DNA of 64,000 nt from Amia ocellicauda (Eukaryota; Chordata; Actinopteri; Amiiformes; Amiidae). Under the pieces are notes generated by a model. That model was given only the letters and a program-made list of their open reading frames with translations, did not search any database and was not told the origin of the DNA. Below, piece by piece: positions 44,945-56,394 of this stretch. Position 1 is the stretch's first letter; each line of letters opens with the position of its first letter. The stretch lies in NCBI RefSeq assembly GCF_036373705.1, contig NC_089851.1, positions 54,396,440 to 54,460,439 on the forward strand, given 5' to 3'. The position numbers and the translations under genes were made by a program.

Positions 44945-45241
44945 CTAAGACATGAGTTTGTTTTTAAGTGTTAGTAATTTGGGGGAAAACTTGCACACAT
45001 CCAGTTCTAAGAAGAGCTTCTGAAAGGCCTCAAATGTGTGCCTCAGTTCTTTCGAGTAGGTGAGGTTTAGTGCATACGTCAGTCCAAGAAAAACAGCACA
45101 GGCTCTAGACAGATTTTCCAAGCCAGCCATGACTTGCACCCCCTCCAAGATGATGCTGACGTCCTCCTGATCATCCCTCTTGCAGATGGCAATTTTCATT
45201 ATTTGCGGCAGGAGATCTTGCTGTACATCTGTATTGTCGCA
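44945..45241 (-). pseudogene. Terminal exon of a multicopy fish protein family
   Basis: On the minus strand a good splice acceptor (ttgttttacag) precedes TGC at 45241; the frame runs for 98 codons to a stop at 44945. Peptide words: LLPQIMKIAICKRDDQEDV, ILEGVQVMAGLENLSRA, FLGLTYALNLTYSKELRH and a final LTLKNKLMS. I recall this as the carboxyl end of a large family of uncharacterised fish proteins, some labelled SAM-domain-containing 3-like. No upstream exon of the family was seen in the window, so it is likely a stray or captured last exon. The frame is open throughout, so it may be recent or still used. Confidence 0.5.
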
Positions 45242-45884
45242 CTGTAAAACAACCATTAAATAAGTATTTTTATCTTGTCTGTCTCTCTATCATTATATAT
45301 CTGTCCATAATTATAAAGTTTATTTGTGTACGGTTGTAAACAAACATTTTGAAACATTTTTCTTATAACAGCTTAAAATTCTAAATTTCTTTGTAAACAC
45401 TAAAACAAAAAAATATGTTTCAGTGGACGGCACACACTGTCAAAATAACAAGCTCAAATATAGTTTCACCAATGACAGAGGGTGTATTCAGGGTAAAGAA
45501 AAAAAATACATTTGGTGACACCAGTGTAGGGGGGAAAACTGCAAATTAACCATGTTTACATGAGGAATATAGTGCATTCAGAATGTAAAACAGCCCCCAC
45601 ATTAATTCTAATTTTCAGTTTACTTATTCTGATTGTTGGGGTAAAGTTGTTTTCCCAATTATAAAGAATACCTTATCAATTATTTCTTCCTGTGTCTCGG
45701 AACTGCCCTGGGACATATGCAAAGAAAATTTCATTCAGGTTCGGGACTGCCCCGAACCACCTATGAAATATTGCTTGTAGATGTATAAAAGGCTGTGTGA
45801 AACTTTCAATAAACGAAGATAAACAAACTGACATTGTGTCAGTGACTTTATTTCCCGGGCCTGTCTCCTGCTGAGAGTCTAAAC

Positions 45885-46110
45885 TGTTACTGGAAGCGCT
45901 CACTGGGGTGCCTGATTCACTGGGATCCGAAGGGTTGCTTCAACTGAAGCTTTGCACCTTAACACTGATGTTGATCCCAATCTGTAAATGTAACTGGTCC
46001 TACTTGCACCGCTCCAAGCAGAATTCGAACCAGCTTCACCGGCATTGGAGGTGGGTGCACTAACAAGGACGCTAAAGATCATAGCCTCTAGCATCAGTCA
46101 CTGGGGCACC
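45885..46110 (-). repeat. Possible tRNA-headed SINE
   Basis: Read on the minus strand it contains a B-box match (GGTTCGAATTC) about 55 bases after a weak A-box-like stretch (agcgtccttgttagtgc), spacing typical of tRNA-derived SINE promoters. The outer ends carry ccccagtgactgatg and caccccagtgagcg, near-repeats. No complete cloverleaf. Confidence 0.35.
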
Positions 46111-46251
46111 TCTTGAGGCCAAGTGGAGTGAGGTTTACTCACACAGCTCTTACTAGCTGCTCTCTGTTACATATAAATGAAATTACACTCTGCCTTACAT
46201 CACGCCTTTTGGGTTTGAGGACTGAAAGATATAACCTACTTTTTTTTTTTT

Positions 46252-46437
46252 GGTTACACTATTTCGATGGTCCACTTTAGACATTCTACTAACTGTAAGT
46301 AACTACTCTCATTAGAGTATTAGTAGACTGCAAGTAAACTGTTAGGTTAGGGTTAATAGATTACGTTAACAAGTAGTTGCAAAGTTACTTATACTCAGTA
46401 GAATTTCTAAAGTGGACCACCAAAATAAAGTGTTACC
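46252..46437. mobile_element. Palindromic MITE of 186 bp
   Basis: Ends are inverted: ggttacactatttcgatggt on the left against aaggtaacactttattttgg read from the right, followed by gtccacttta on both arms. Much of the length can fold on itself. This is a very widespread vertebrate and fish MITE type. Confidence 0.85.
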
Positions 46438-46754
46438 TTTCTTAATATAGTGGCTGACAAAAGTCTTATTTGTGTTAAATATTTTCACAGTAGTTTTAGA
46501 CAATTTAATTGTAAAAAAGTATTGTTCAGGTTCATCCCCTTGGAATTATAAGGTTCTATCTGACATTTTTGACAAAATTGAGTTATTCACATATTCTTAT
46601 TCTGTGACAACTTATTTACATTATGTGACTTTTTTTTAAGTTGTGTACATTTTTGGACTTTTTATTTAGAAAACAAAAAGGTTCTGTCTACAAAGTTGAA
46701 CTCAAACTTCGTACTATAAGGTTCTATTTGCGAGCCAATCAGCACTTATCTAAT

Positions 46755-46793
<39 letters not shown>

Positions 46794-46800
46794 CTCTCTC
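46755..46800 (+). repeat. (TCTA)n microsatellite
   Basis: About nine tandem CTAT units followed by a short TC run. Confidence 0.9.
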
Positions 46801-47175
46801 TTTTGGCTATTCTTTCTCAAGCCAACATCAAACAAACCTTTCAATCCATACTGATCTCTAGAGAGAAAGACATTTTACCTGTCACACTTTTTGTGGAATA
46901 TTGGATTTTGTTAATTTAAGACACCTGTTTCAACTCATCAGCTCGTCAGAATAGGCATCGACATGAGACAACTAAAATTGAACTAATTCTCTTAAGCCTT
47001 AAAATTGCAGAAATGTCCTTAAATAAAAGAGGAAAATGTATCTCTTGGTTCTATTAGTGAAATCTTCTCAATATTTTGTATCAAACACTAAACCACAATT
47101 TCATTAATAAAATGTACACATTATTTTTAATTATTACGTAAAAACAATTAGACCCATGATAAATTTTTTACAGTG

Positions 47176-47567
47176 TATAAAACATTGCATTTACAAGCCA
47201 TAATTATATATAACGTGCACATCGGTAATCAATGTGACAACCAAATGAAACAGAAATTAAGCTACTAAATGAGGTTCGGATGATTACTGCGAATTGAAAA
47301 GCTGCAGCAGTTCTATGCTATACAAGTACACAAATGAGACTTGTAGAATAAAGTGTTTACTCATTTATTATGATACCAGAGCTATTTATATTATTAAACT
47401 AATTTAATTAAAAATGATATATTGAAATCAAATCAGGGTAGTTGACTTTTTGAGATTAATACTGGCTTGTACTTCAACATATTTGACCACAAGAGGGGGA
47501 ACTTCAACATGAAAACTCTTCCGATTTTGTCAAAATTTGCTTTCATCTGATTTATATTATTAGGGGT
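47176..47567 (+). repeat. Dispersed segment, copy 2, right part
   Basis: Matches 29870-30285 (atatataacg, caaatgaaac, gaccacaagagggggaactt, catctgatttatatt). The right tRNA-Pro array begins directly at its end. Confidence 0.65.
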
Positions 47568-47754
47568 AAAAAACTTGTAAAAAACACATTTTCTTTAAAG
47601 AAAACAAAACACACAGATGACAGTCTGATTTCCCATCAGCTATACAGGCAACAGTATCTGAGGTCGATAGCCCTCCCTTGTGCAGAGGAGCCCAGAAGCC
47701 AGCCTTCAAGAGCAAACGAACGAACACTTCGGTGACTGCAAAGTGGGGCCAAGT

Positions 47755-47810
47755 GGGCTCGTCCTGGAGTTGAACCCAGGGCCTCTCACACCCTCAGCAA
47801 GAATCATACC
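47755..47810 (-). pseudogene. Truncated U33-less tRNA-Pro, right-array edge
   Basis: The 3' part and anticodon arm of a U33-less copy; the 5' acceptor strand and most of the D arm are replaced by spacer (gaatcatacc joined to tctcctttgg). It marks an internal deletion in the first right-array unit. Confidence 0.8.
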
Positions 47811-48130
47811 TCTCCTTTGGTGCAGCTCAGGAGTACACGTTCAGCAAAGGTCTCCATAACAAGCCGGCAAACCACATTTCGTCCTCCTCCTCCTCAACAA
47901 CACACTACATGTCCTCCTCCTCCTCAACAACAACAACAACAACAACGAACTTGTAAAATACACATTTTCTTTAAAGAAAACAAAACACACAGATGACAGT
48001 CTGATTTCCCATCAGCTATACAGGCAACAGTATCTGAGGTTGAAAGACCTCCCTGGTGCAGAGGAGCACAGAAGCCAAGCATCGAGACAGAACAAACGAA
48101 TGCTTCAGAGAATGCAAAGCGGGGCCAAGG

Positions 48131-48202
48131 GGGCTCGTCCGGGAGTTGAACCCGGGACCTCTCGCACCCTAAGCAAGAATCATACCCCTAGACCAACGAG
48201 CC
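48131..48202 (-). tRNA. tRNA-Pro(AGG), wobble variant
   Basis: Same gene with one anticodon-stem change that turns a C-G pair into a U-G pair (CTTGC opposite GCGAG); U33 and anticodon AGG are kept. First full tRNA of the right array. Confidence 0.85.
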
Positions 48203-48708
48203 AAGTTAACGTAGGTTGTCGCAGTTTCTGCTGGGCAAGCGCGTAACTGCTTTGGGGCAGACCGGGAGACCTACGCTCACTGACTGATAGCATGGACTGT
48301 AGCGCTGACGTGTCTTTCCAGAATGGTAACGCCATCCCCAGTGAGACAGCACTGAGAGCATGGTTCAGCAGGCCCGCAAACAACTGAAAAGAATGCCTCT
48401 CCTTTGGTGCAGCTCAGGAGTACACGTTCAGCAAAGGTCTCCATAACAAGCCGGCAAACCACATTTCGTCCTCCTCCTCCTCAACAACACACTACATGTC
48501 CTCCTCCTCCTCAACAACAACAACGAACTTGTAAAATACACATTTTCTTTAAAGAAAACAAAACACACAGATGACAGTCTGATTTCCCATCAGCTTTACA
48601 GGCAACAGTATCTGAGGTCGATAGCCCTCCCTTGTGCAGAGGAGCCCAGAAGCCAGCCTTCAAGAGCAAACGAACGAACACTTCGGTGACTGCAAAGTGG
48701 GACCAAGT

Positions 48709-48780
48709 GGGCTCGTCCTGGAGTTCAACCCAGGGCCTCTCACACCCTCAGCAAGAATCATACCCCTAGACCAACGAGCC
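48709..48780 (-). pseudogene. tRNA-Pro(AGG)-like, U33-less, B box changed
   Basis: U33-less form; the T loop reads TTGAACT rather than TTCAACT, changing a conserved B-box base. Confidence 0.78.
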
Positions 48781-49287
48781 AAGTTAACGGAGGGTGTCGC
48801 AGTTTCTGCTGGGCAAGCGCGTAACTGCTTTAGGGGCAGACCGGGAGACCTACGCTCACTGACTGATAGCATGGACTGTAGCGCTGACATGTCTTTCCAG
48901 AATGGTAACGCCATCCCCAGTGAGACAGCACTGAGAGCATGGTTCAGCAGGCCCGCAAACAACTGAAAAGAATGCCTCTCCTTTGGTGCAGCTCAGGAGT
49001 ACACGTTCAGCAAAGGTCTCCATAACAAGCCGGCAAACCACATTTCGTCCTCCTCCTCCTCAACAACACACTACATGTCCTCCTCCTCCTCAACAACAAC
49101 AACGAACTTGTAAAATACACATTTTCTTTAAAGAAAACAAAACACACAGATGACAGTCTGATTTCCCATCAGCTACACAGCCAACAGTATCTGAGGTTGA
49201 AAGACCTCCCTGGTGCAGAGGAGCCCAGAAGCCAAGCATCGAGAGAGAACAAACGAATGCTTCAGAGAATGCAAAGCAGGGCCAAGC

Positions 49288-49359
49288 GGGCTCGTCCGGG
49301 AGTTGAACCCGGGACCTCTCGCACCCTAAGCGAGAATCATACCCCTAGACCAACGAGCC
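49288..49359 (-). tRNA. tRNA-Pro(AGG)
   Basis: Canonical; first gene of the 2,345-bp higher-order block, whose spacer carries ggagcgtgt rather than ggagggtgt. Confidence 0.93.
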
Positions 49360-49874
49360 AAGTTAACGGAGCGTGTCGCAGTTTCTGCTGGGCAAGCGCG
49401 TAACTGCTTTGGGGCAGACCGGGAGACCTACGCTCACTGACTGATAGCATGGACTGTAGCGCTGACGTATCTTTCCAGAATGGTAACGCCATCCCCAGTG
49501 AGACAGCACTGAGAGCATGGTTCAGCAGGCCCGCAAACAACTGAAAAGAATGCCTCTCCTTTGGTGCAGCTCAGGAGTACACGTTCAGCAAAGGTCTCCA
49601 TAACAAGCCGGCAAACCACATTTCGTCCTCCTCCTCCTCAACAACACACTACATGTCCTCCTCCTCCTCCTCAACAACAACAACAACAACGAACTTGTAA
49701 AAAACACATTTTCTTTAAAGAAAACAAAACACACAGATGACAGTCTGATTTCCCATCAGCTTTACAGGCAACAGTATCTGAGGTCGATAGCCCTCCCTTG
49801 TGCAGAGGAGCCCAGAAGCCAGCCTTCAACAGCAAACGAACAAACACTTCGGTGACTGCAAAGTGGGGCCAAGT

Positions 49875-49946
49875 GGGCTCGTCCTGGAGTTGAACCCAGG
49901 GCCTCTCACACCCTCAGCAAGAATCATACCCCTAGACCAACGAGCC
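49875..49946 (-). pseudogene. tRNA-Pro(AGG)-like, U33-less
   Basis: Form of 3269; trailer has the ttcaacagc variant that tags the 52220, 54565, 57500, 58677 and 59854 copies. Confidence 0.8.
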
Positions 49947-50464
49947 AAGTTAACGGAGGGTGTCGCAGTTTCTGCTGGGCAAGCGCGTAACTGCTTTGGG
50001 GCAGACCGGGAGACCTACGCTCACTGACTGATAGCATGGACTGTAGCGCTGACGTGTCTTTCCAGAATGGTAACGCCATCCCCAGTGAGACAGCACTGAG
50101 AGCATGGTTCAGCAGGCCCGCAAACAACTGAAAAGAATGCCTCTCCTTTGGTGCAGCTCAGGAGTACACGTTCAGCAAAGGTCTCCATAACAAGCCGGCA
50201 AACCACATTTCGTCCTCCTCCTCCTCAACAACACACTACATGTCCTCCACCTCCTCCTCAACAACAACAACAACAACAACGAACTTGTAAAAAACACATT
50301 TTCTTTAAAGAAAACAAAACACACAGATGACAGTCTGACTTCCCATCAGCTATACGGGCAACAGTATCTGAGGTCGATAGCCCTCCCTTGTGCAGAGGAG
50401 CCCAGAAGCCAGCCTTCAAGAGCAAACGAACAAACACTTCGGTGACTGCAAAGTGGGGCCAAGT

Positions 50465-50536
50465 GGGCTTGTCCTGGAGTTGAACCCAGGGCCTCTCACA
50501 CCCTCAGCAAGAATCATACCCCTAGACCAACGAGCC
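50465..50536 (-). pseudogene. tRNA-Pro(AGG)-like, U33-less, acceptor mismatch
   Basis: In addition to G33, the 3' acceptor strand reads ACAAGCC instead of ACGAGCC, giving a C-A mismatch. Shared with five copies (52810, 55155, 56913, 58090, 59267). Confidence 0.8.
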
Positions 50537-51054
50537 AAGTTAACGGAGAGTGTCGCAGTTTCTGCTGGGCAAGCGCGTAACTGCTTTGGGGCAGACCGGG
50601 AGACCTACGCTCACTGACTGATAGCATGGACTGTAGCGCTGAAGTGTCTTTCCAGAACGGTAACCGTATCCCCAGTGAGACAGCACTGAGAGCATGGTTC
50701 AGCAGGCCCGCAAACAACTGAAAAGAATGCCTCTCCTTTGGTGCAGCTCAGGAGTACACGTTCAGCAAAGGTCTCCATAACAAGCCGGCAAACCACATTT
50801 CGTCCTCCTCCTCCTCAACAACACACTACATGTCCTCCTCCTCCTCCTCAACAACAACAACAACAACAACGAACTTGTAAAAAACACATTTTCTTTAAAG
50901 AAAACAAAACACACAGATGACAGTCTGATTTCCCATCAGCTTTACAGGCAACAGTATCTGAGGTCGATAGCCCTCCCTTGTGCAGAGGAGCCCAGAAGCC
51001 AGCCTTCAAGAGCAAACGAACAAACACTTCGGTGACTGCAAAGCAGGGCCAAGC

Positions 51055-51126
51055 GGGCTCGTCCGGGAGTTGAACCCGGGACCTCTCGCACCCAAAGCGA
51101 GAATCATACCCCTAGACCAACGAGCC
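51055..51126 (-). tRNA. tRNA-Pro(UGG)
   Basis: Same 72-nt cloverleaf as the AGG genes, but the anticodon loop reads TTTGGGT, giving anticodon TGG (UGG in RNA) with U33 kept and the CTCGC/GCGAG stem intact. Vertebrates have separate tRNA-Pro(UGG) genes nearly identical to AGG genes, so this looks like a genuine isoacceptor. Its trailer side resembles the U33-less units, and its leader side carries a private stretch (gttatctgacagtgtcacag) not found next to AGG copies. Confidence 0.92.
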
Positions 51127-51632
51127 AAGTTATCTGACAGTGTCACAGTTTCTGCTGGGCAAGCGCGTAACTGCTTTGGGGCAGACCGGGAGACCTACGC
51201 TCACTGACTGATAGCATGGACTGTAGCGCTGACGTGTCTTTCCAGAATGGTAACGCCATCCCCAGTGAGACAGCACTGAGAGCATGGTTCAGCAGGCCCG
51301 CAAACAACTGAAAAGAATGCCTCTCCTTTGGTGCAGCTCAGGAGTACACGTTCAGCAAAGGTCTCCATAACAAGCCGGCAAACCACATTTCGTCCTCCTC
51401 CTCCTCAACAACACACTACATGTCCTCCTCCTCCTCAACAACAACAACGAACTTGTAAAATACACATTTTCTTTAAAGAAAACAAAACACACAGATGACA
51501 GTCTGATTTCCCATCAGCTACACAGCCAACAGTATCTGAGGTTGAAAGACCTCCCTGGTGCAGAGGAGCCCAGAAGCCAAGCATCGAGAGAGAACAAACG
51601 AATGCTTCAGAGAATGCAAAGCAGGGCCAAGC

Positions 51633-51704
51633 AGGCTCGTCCGGGAGTTGAACCCGGGACCTCTCGCACCCTAAGCGAGAATCATACCCCTAGACCAACG
51701 AGCC
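51633..51704 (-). tRNA. tRNA-Pro(AGG), discriminator variant
   Basis: Stems and loops are canonical, but the base at the discriminator position reads U instead of C (plus strand gcaggctcg). C73 is general in eukaryotic cytosolic tRNA-Pro, so charging of this copy may be reduced. Second 2,345-bp block. Confidence 0.85.
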
Positions 51705-52219
51705 AAGTTAACGGAGCGTGTCGCAGTTTCTGCTGGGCAAGCGCGTAACTGCTTTGGGGCAGACCGGGAGACCTACGCTCACTGACTGATAGCATGGACT
51801 GTAGCGCTGACGTATCTTTCCAGAATGGTAACGCCATCCCCAGTGAGACAGCACTGAGAGCATGGTTCAGCAGGCCCGCAAACAACTGAAAAGAATGCCT
51901 CTCCTTTGGTGCAGCTCAGGAGTACACGTTCAGCAAAGGTCTCCATAACAAGCCGGCAAACCACATTTCGTCCTCCTCCTCCTCAACAACACACTACATG
52001 TCCTCCTCCTCCTCCTCAACAACAACAACAACAACGAACTTGTAAAAAACACATTTTCTTTAAAGAAAACAAAACACACAGATGACAGTCTGATTTCCCA
52101 TCAGCTTTACAGGCAACAGTATCTGAGGTCGATAGCCCTCCCTTGTGCAGAGGAGCCCAGAAGCCAGCCTTCAACAGCAAACGAACAAACACTTCGGTGA
52201 CTGCAAAGTGGGGCCAAGT

Positions 52220-52291
52220 GGGCTCGTCCTGGAGTTGAACCCAGGGCCTCTCACACCCTCAGCAAGAATCATACCCCTAGACCAACGAGCC
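52220..52291 (-). pseudogene. tRNA-Pro(AGG)-like, U33-less
   Basis: Counterpart of 49875 in the second 2,345-bp block. Confidence 0.8.
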
Positions 52292-52809
52292 AAGTTAACG
52301 GAGGGTGTCGCAGTTTCTGCTGGGCAAGCGCGTAACTGCTTTGGGGCAGACCGGGAGACCTACGCTCACTGACTGATAGCATGGACTGTAGCGCTGACGT
52401 GTCTTTCCAGAATGGTAACGCCATCCCCAGTGAGACAGCACTGAGAGCATGGTTCAGCAGGCCCGCAAACAACTGAAAAGAATGCCTCTCCTTTGGTGCA
52501 GCTCAGGAGTACACGTTCAGCAAAGGTCTCCATAACAAGCCGGCAAACCACATTTCGTCCTCCTCCTCCTCAACAACACACTACATGTCCTCCACCTCCT
52601 CCTCAACAACAACAACAACAACAACGAACTTGTAAAAAACACATTTTCTTTAAAGAAAACAAAACACACAGATGACAGTCTGACTTCCCATCAGCTATAC
52701 GGGCAACAGTATCTGAGGTCGATAGCCCTCCCTTGTGCAGAGGAGCCCAGAAGCCAGCCTTCAAGAGCAAACGAACAAACACTTCGGTGACTGCAAAGTG
52801 GGGCCAAGT

Positions 52810-52881
52810 GGGCTTGTCCTGGAGTTGAACCCAGGGCCTCTCACACCCTCAGCAAGAATCATACCCCTAGACCAACGAGCC
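52810..52881 (-). pseudogene. tRNA-Pro(AGG)-like, U33-less, acceptor mismatch
   Basis: Counterpart of 50465 in the second 2,345-bp block. Confidence 0.8.
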
Positions 52882-53399
52882 AAGTTAACGGAGAGTGTCG
52901 CAGTTTCTGCTGGGCAAGCGCGTAACTGCTTTGGGGCAGACCGGGAGACCTACGCTCACTGACTGATAGCATGGACTGTAGCGCTGAAGTGTCTTTCCAG
53001 AACGGTAACCGTATCCCCAGTGAGACAGCACTGAGAGCATGGTTCAGCAGGCCCGCAAACAACTGAAAAGAATGCCTCTCCTTTGGTGCAGCTCAGGAGT
53101 ACACGTTCAGCAAAGGTCTCCATAACAAGCCGGCAAACCACATTTCGTCCTCCTCCTCCTCAACAACACACTACATGTCCTCCTCCTCCTCCTCAACAAC
53201 AACAACAACAACAACGAACTTGTAAAAAACACATTTTCTTTAAAGAAAACAAAACACACAGATGACAGTCTGATTTCCCATCAGCTTTACAGGCAACAGT
53301 ATCTGAGGTCGATAGCCCTCCCTTGTGCAGAGGAGCCCAGAAGCCAGCCTTCAAGAGCAAACGAACAAACACTTCGGTGACTGCAAAGCAGGGCCAAGC

Positions 53400-53471
53400 G
53401 GGCTCGTCCGGGAGTTGAACCCGGGACCTCTCGCACCCAAAGCGAGAATCATACCCCTAGACCAACGAGCC
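53400..53471 (-). tRNA. tRNA-Pro(UGG)
   Basis: Identical in the tRNA to the 51055 copy, 2,345 bp away in the next higher-order block. Confidence 0.92.
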
Positions 53472-53977
53472 AAGTTATCTGACAGTGTCACAGTTTCTGC
53501 TGGGCAAGCGCGTAACTGCTTTGGGGCAGACCGGGAGACCTACGCTCACTGACTGATAGCATGGACTGTAGCGCTGACGTGTCTTTCCAGAATGGTAACG
53601 CCATCCCCAGTGAGACAGCACTGAGAGCATGGTTCAGCAGGCCCGCAAACAACTGAAAAGAATGCCTCTCCTTTGGTGCAGCTCAGGAGTACACGTTCAG
53701 CAAAGGTCTCCATAACAAGCCGGCAAACCACATTTCGTCCTCCTCCTCCTCAACAACACACTACATGTCCTCCTCCTCCTCAACAACAACAACGAACTTG
53801 TAAAATACACATTTTCTTTAAAGAAAACAAAACACACAGATGACAGTCTGATTTCCCATCAGCTACACAGCCAACAGTATCTGAGGTTGAAAGACCTCCC
53901 TGGTGCAGAGGAGCCCAGAAGCCAAGCATCGAGAGAGAACAAACGAATGCTTCAGAGAATGCAAAGCAGGGCCAAGC

Positions 53978-54049
53978 GGGCTCGTCCGGGAGTTGAACCC
54001 GGGACCTCTCGCACCCTAAGCGAGAATCATACCCCTAGACCAACGAGCC
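53978..54049 (-). tRNA. tRNA-Pro(AGG)
   Basis: Canonical; third 2,345-bp block. Confidence 0.93.
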
Positions 54050-54564
54050 AAGTTAACGGAGCGTGTCGCAGTTTCTGCTGGGCAAGCGCGTAACTGCTTT
54101 GGGGCAGACCGGGAGACCTACGCTCACTGACTGATAGCATGGACTGTAGCGCTGACGTATCTTTCCAGAATGGTAACGCCATCCCCAGTGAGACAGCACT
54201 GAGAGCATGGTTCAGCAGGCCCGCAAACAACTGAAAAGAATGCCTCTCCTTTGGTGCAGCTCAGGAGTACACGTTCAGCAAAGGTCTCCATAACAAGCCG
54301 GCAAACCACATTTCGTCCTCCTCCTCCTCAACAACACACTACATGTCCTCCTCCTCCTCCTCAACAACAACAACAACAACGAACTTGTAAAAAACACATT
54401 TTCTTTAAAGAAAACAAAACACACAGATGACAGTCTGATTTCCCATCAGCTTTACAGGCAACAGTATCTGAGGTCGATAGCCCTCCCTTGTGCAGAGGAG
54501 CCCAGAAGCCAGCCTTCAACAGCAAACGAACAAACACTTCGGTGACTGCAAAGTGGGGCCAAGT

Positions 54565-54636
54565 GGGCTCGTCCTGGAGTTGAACCCAGGGCCTCTCACA
54601 CCCTCAGCAAGAATCATACCCCTAGACCAACGAGCC
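54565..54636 (-). pseudogene. tRNA-Pro(AGG)-like, U33-less
   Basis: Counterpart of 49875 in the third 2,345-bp block. Confidence 0.8.
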
Positions 54637-55154
54637 AAGTTAACGGAGGGTGTCGCAGTTTCTGCTGGGCAAGCGCGTAACTGCTTTGGGGCAGACCGGG
54701 AGACCTACGCTCACTGACTGATAGCATGGACTGTAGCGCTGACGTGTCTTTCCAGAATGGTAACGCCATCCCCAGTGAGACAGCACTGAGAGCATGGTTC
54801 AGCAGGCCCGCAAACAACTGAAAAGAATGCCTCTCCTTTGGTGCAGCTCAGGAGTACACGTTCAGCAAAGGTCTCCATAACAAGCCGGCAAACCACATTT
54901 CGTCCTCCTCCTCCTCAACAACACACTACATGTCCTCCACCTCCTCCTCAACAACAACAACAACAACAACGAACTTGTAAAAAACACATTTTCTTTAAAG
55001 AAAACAAAACACACAGATGACAGTCTGACTTCCCATCAGCTATACGGGCAACAGTATCTGAGGTCGATAGCCCTCCCTTGTGCAGAGGAGCCCAGAAGCC
55101 AGCCTTCAAGAGCAAACGAACAAACACTTCGGTGACTGCAAAGTGGGGCCAAGT

Positions 55155-55226
55155 GGGCTTGTCCTGGAGTTGAACCCAGGGCCTCTCACACCCTCAGCAA
55201 GAATCATACCCCTAGACCAACGAGCC
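55155..55226 (-). pseudogene. tRNA-Pro(AGG)-like, U33-less, acceptor mismatch
   Basis: Counterpart of 50465 in the third 2,345-bp block. Confidence 0.8.
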
Positions 55227-55744
55227 AAGTTAACGGAGAGTGTCGCAGTTTCTGCTGGGCAAGCGCGTAACTGCTTTGGGGCAGACCGGGAGACCTACGC
55301 TCACTGACTGATAGCATGGACTGTAGCGCTGAAGTGTCTTTCCAGAACGGTAACCGTATCCCCAGTGAGACAGCACTGAGAGCATGGTTCAGCAGGCCCG
55401 CAAACAACTGAAAAGAATGCCTCTCCTTTGGTGCAGCTCAGGAGTACACGTTCAGCAAAGGTCTCCATAACAAGCCGGCAAACCACATTTCGTCCTCCTC
55501 CTCCTCAACAACACACTACATGTCCTCCTCCTCCTCCTCAACAACAACAACAACAACAACGAACTTGTAAAAAACACATTTTCTTTAAAGAAAACAAAAC
55601 ACACAGATGACAGTCTGATTTCCCATCAGCTTTACAGGCAACAGTATCTGAGGTCGATAGCCCTCCCTTGTGCAGAGGAGCCCAGAAGCCAGCCTTCAAG
55701 AGCAAACGAACAAACACTTCGGTGACTGCAAAGCAGGGCCAAGC

Positions 55745-55816
55745 GGGCTCGTCCGGGAGTTGAACCCGGGACCTCTCGCACCCAAAGCGAGAATCATACC
55801 CCTAGACCAACGAGCC
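55745..55816 (-). tRNA. tRNA-Pro(UGG)
   Basis: Third UGG copy at the 2,345-bp spacing. Confidence 0.92.
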
Positions 55817-56322
55817 AAGTTATCTGACAGTGTCACAGTTTCTGCTGGGCAAGCGCGTAACTGCTTTGGGGCAGACCGGGAGACCTACGCTCACTGACTG
55901 ATAGCATGGACTGTAGCGCTGACGTGTCTTTCCAGAATGGTAACGCCATCCCCAGTGAGACAGCACTGAGAGCATGGTTCAGCAGGCCCGCAAACAACTG
56001 AAAAGAATGCCTCTCCTTTGGTGCAGCTCAGGAGTACACGTTCAGCAAAGGTCTCCATAACAAGCCGGCAAACCACATTTCGTCCTCCTCCTCCTCAACA
56101 ACACACTACATGTCCTCCTCCTCCTCAACAACAACAACGAACTTGTAAAATACACATTTTCTTTAAAGAAAACAAAACACACAGATGACAGTCTGATTTC
56201 CCATCAGCTACACAGCCAACAGTATCTGAGGTTGAAAGACCTCCCTGGTGCAGAGGAGCCCAGAAGCCAAGCATCGAGAGAGAACAAACGAATGCTTCAG
56301 AGAATGCAAAGCAGGGCCAAGC

Positions 56323-56394
56323 GGGCTCGTCCGGGAGTTGAACCCGGGACCTCTCGCACCCTAAGCGAGAATCATACCCCTAGACCAACGAGCC
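56323..56394 (-). tRNA. tRNA-Pro(AGG)
   Basis: Canonical; after it the array switches to 1,177-bp pairs of U33-less units. Confidence 0.93.

Larger units (their letters stand above)
44352..47175. mobile_element. Candidate CACTG-ended (EnSpm/CACTA-like) element with captured exon
   Basis: Starts CACTGTAAAAAAT and ends ATTTTTTACAGTG, an inverted repeat of about 13 bp typical of fish EnSpm/CACTA ends. The left 300 bp carry repeated subterminal words (aagtaaaattt, aattaagtaaaa). The two parts of a dispersed segment lie on either side, so the element interrupts it. No transposase was found, so the copy would be non-autonomous. A 3-bp target duplication is not clear (TA on both sides only); instead a duplication of about 33 bp is seen. 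The interior includes an exon of a fish protein family, a SINE-like sequence, a MITE and a (TCTA)n run. Confidence 0.5.

Noticed and set aside
45676-45903. Minus-strand frame of 75 codons
   Set aside because: No family resemblance; lies among repeat-derived pieces inside the CACTG-ended segment.
46641-46919. Frame of 92 codons with repeated Ser-Ile-Tyr-Leu
   Set aside because: The repeated residues are a translation of the (TCTA)n microsatellite.
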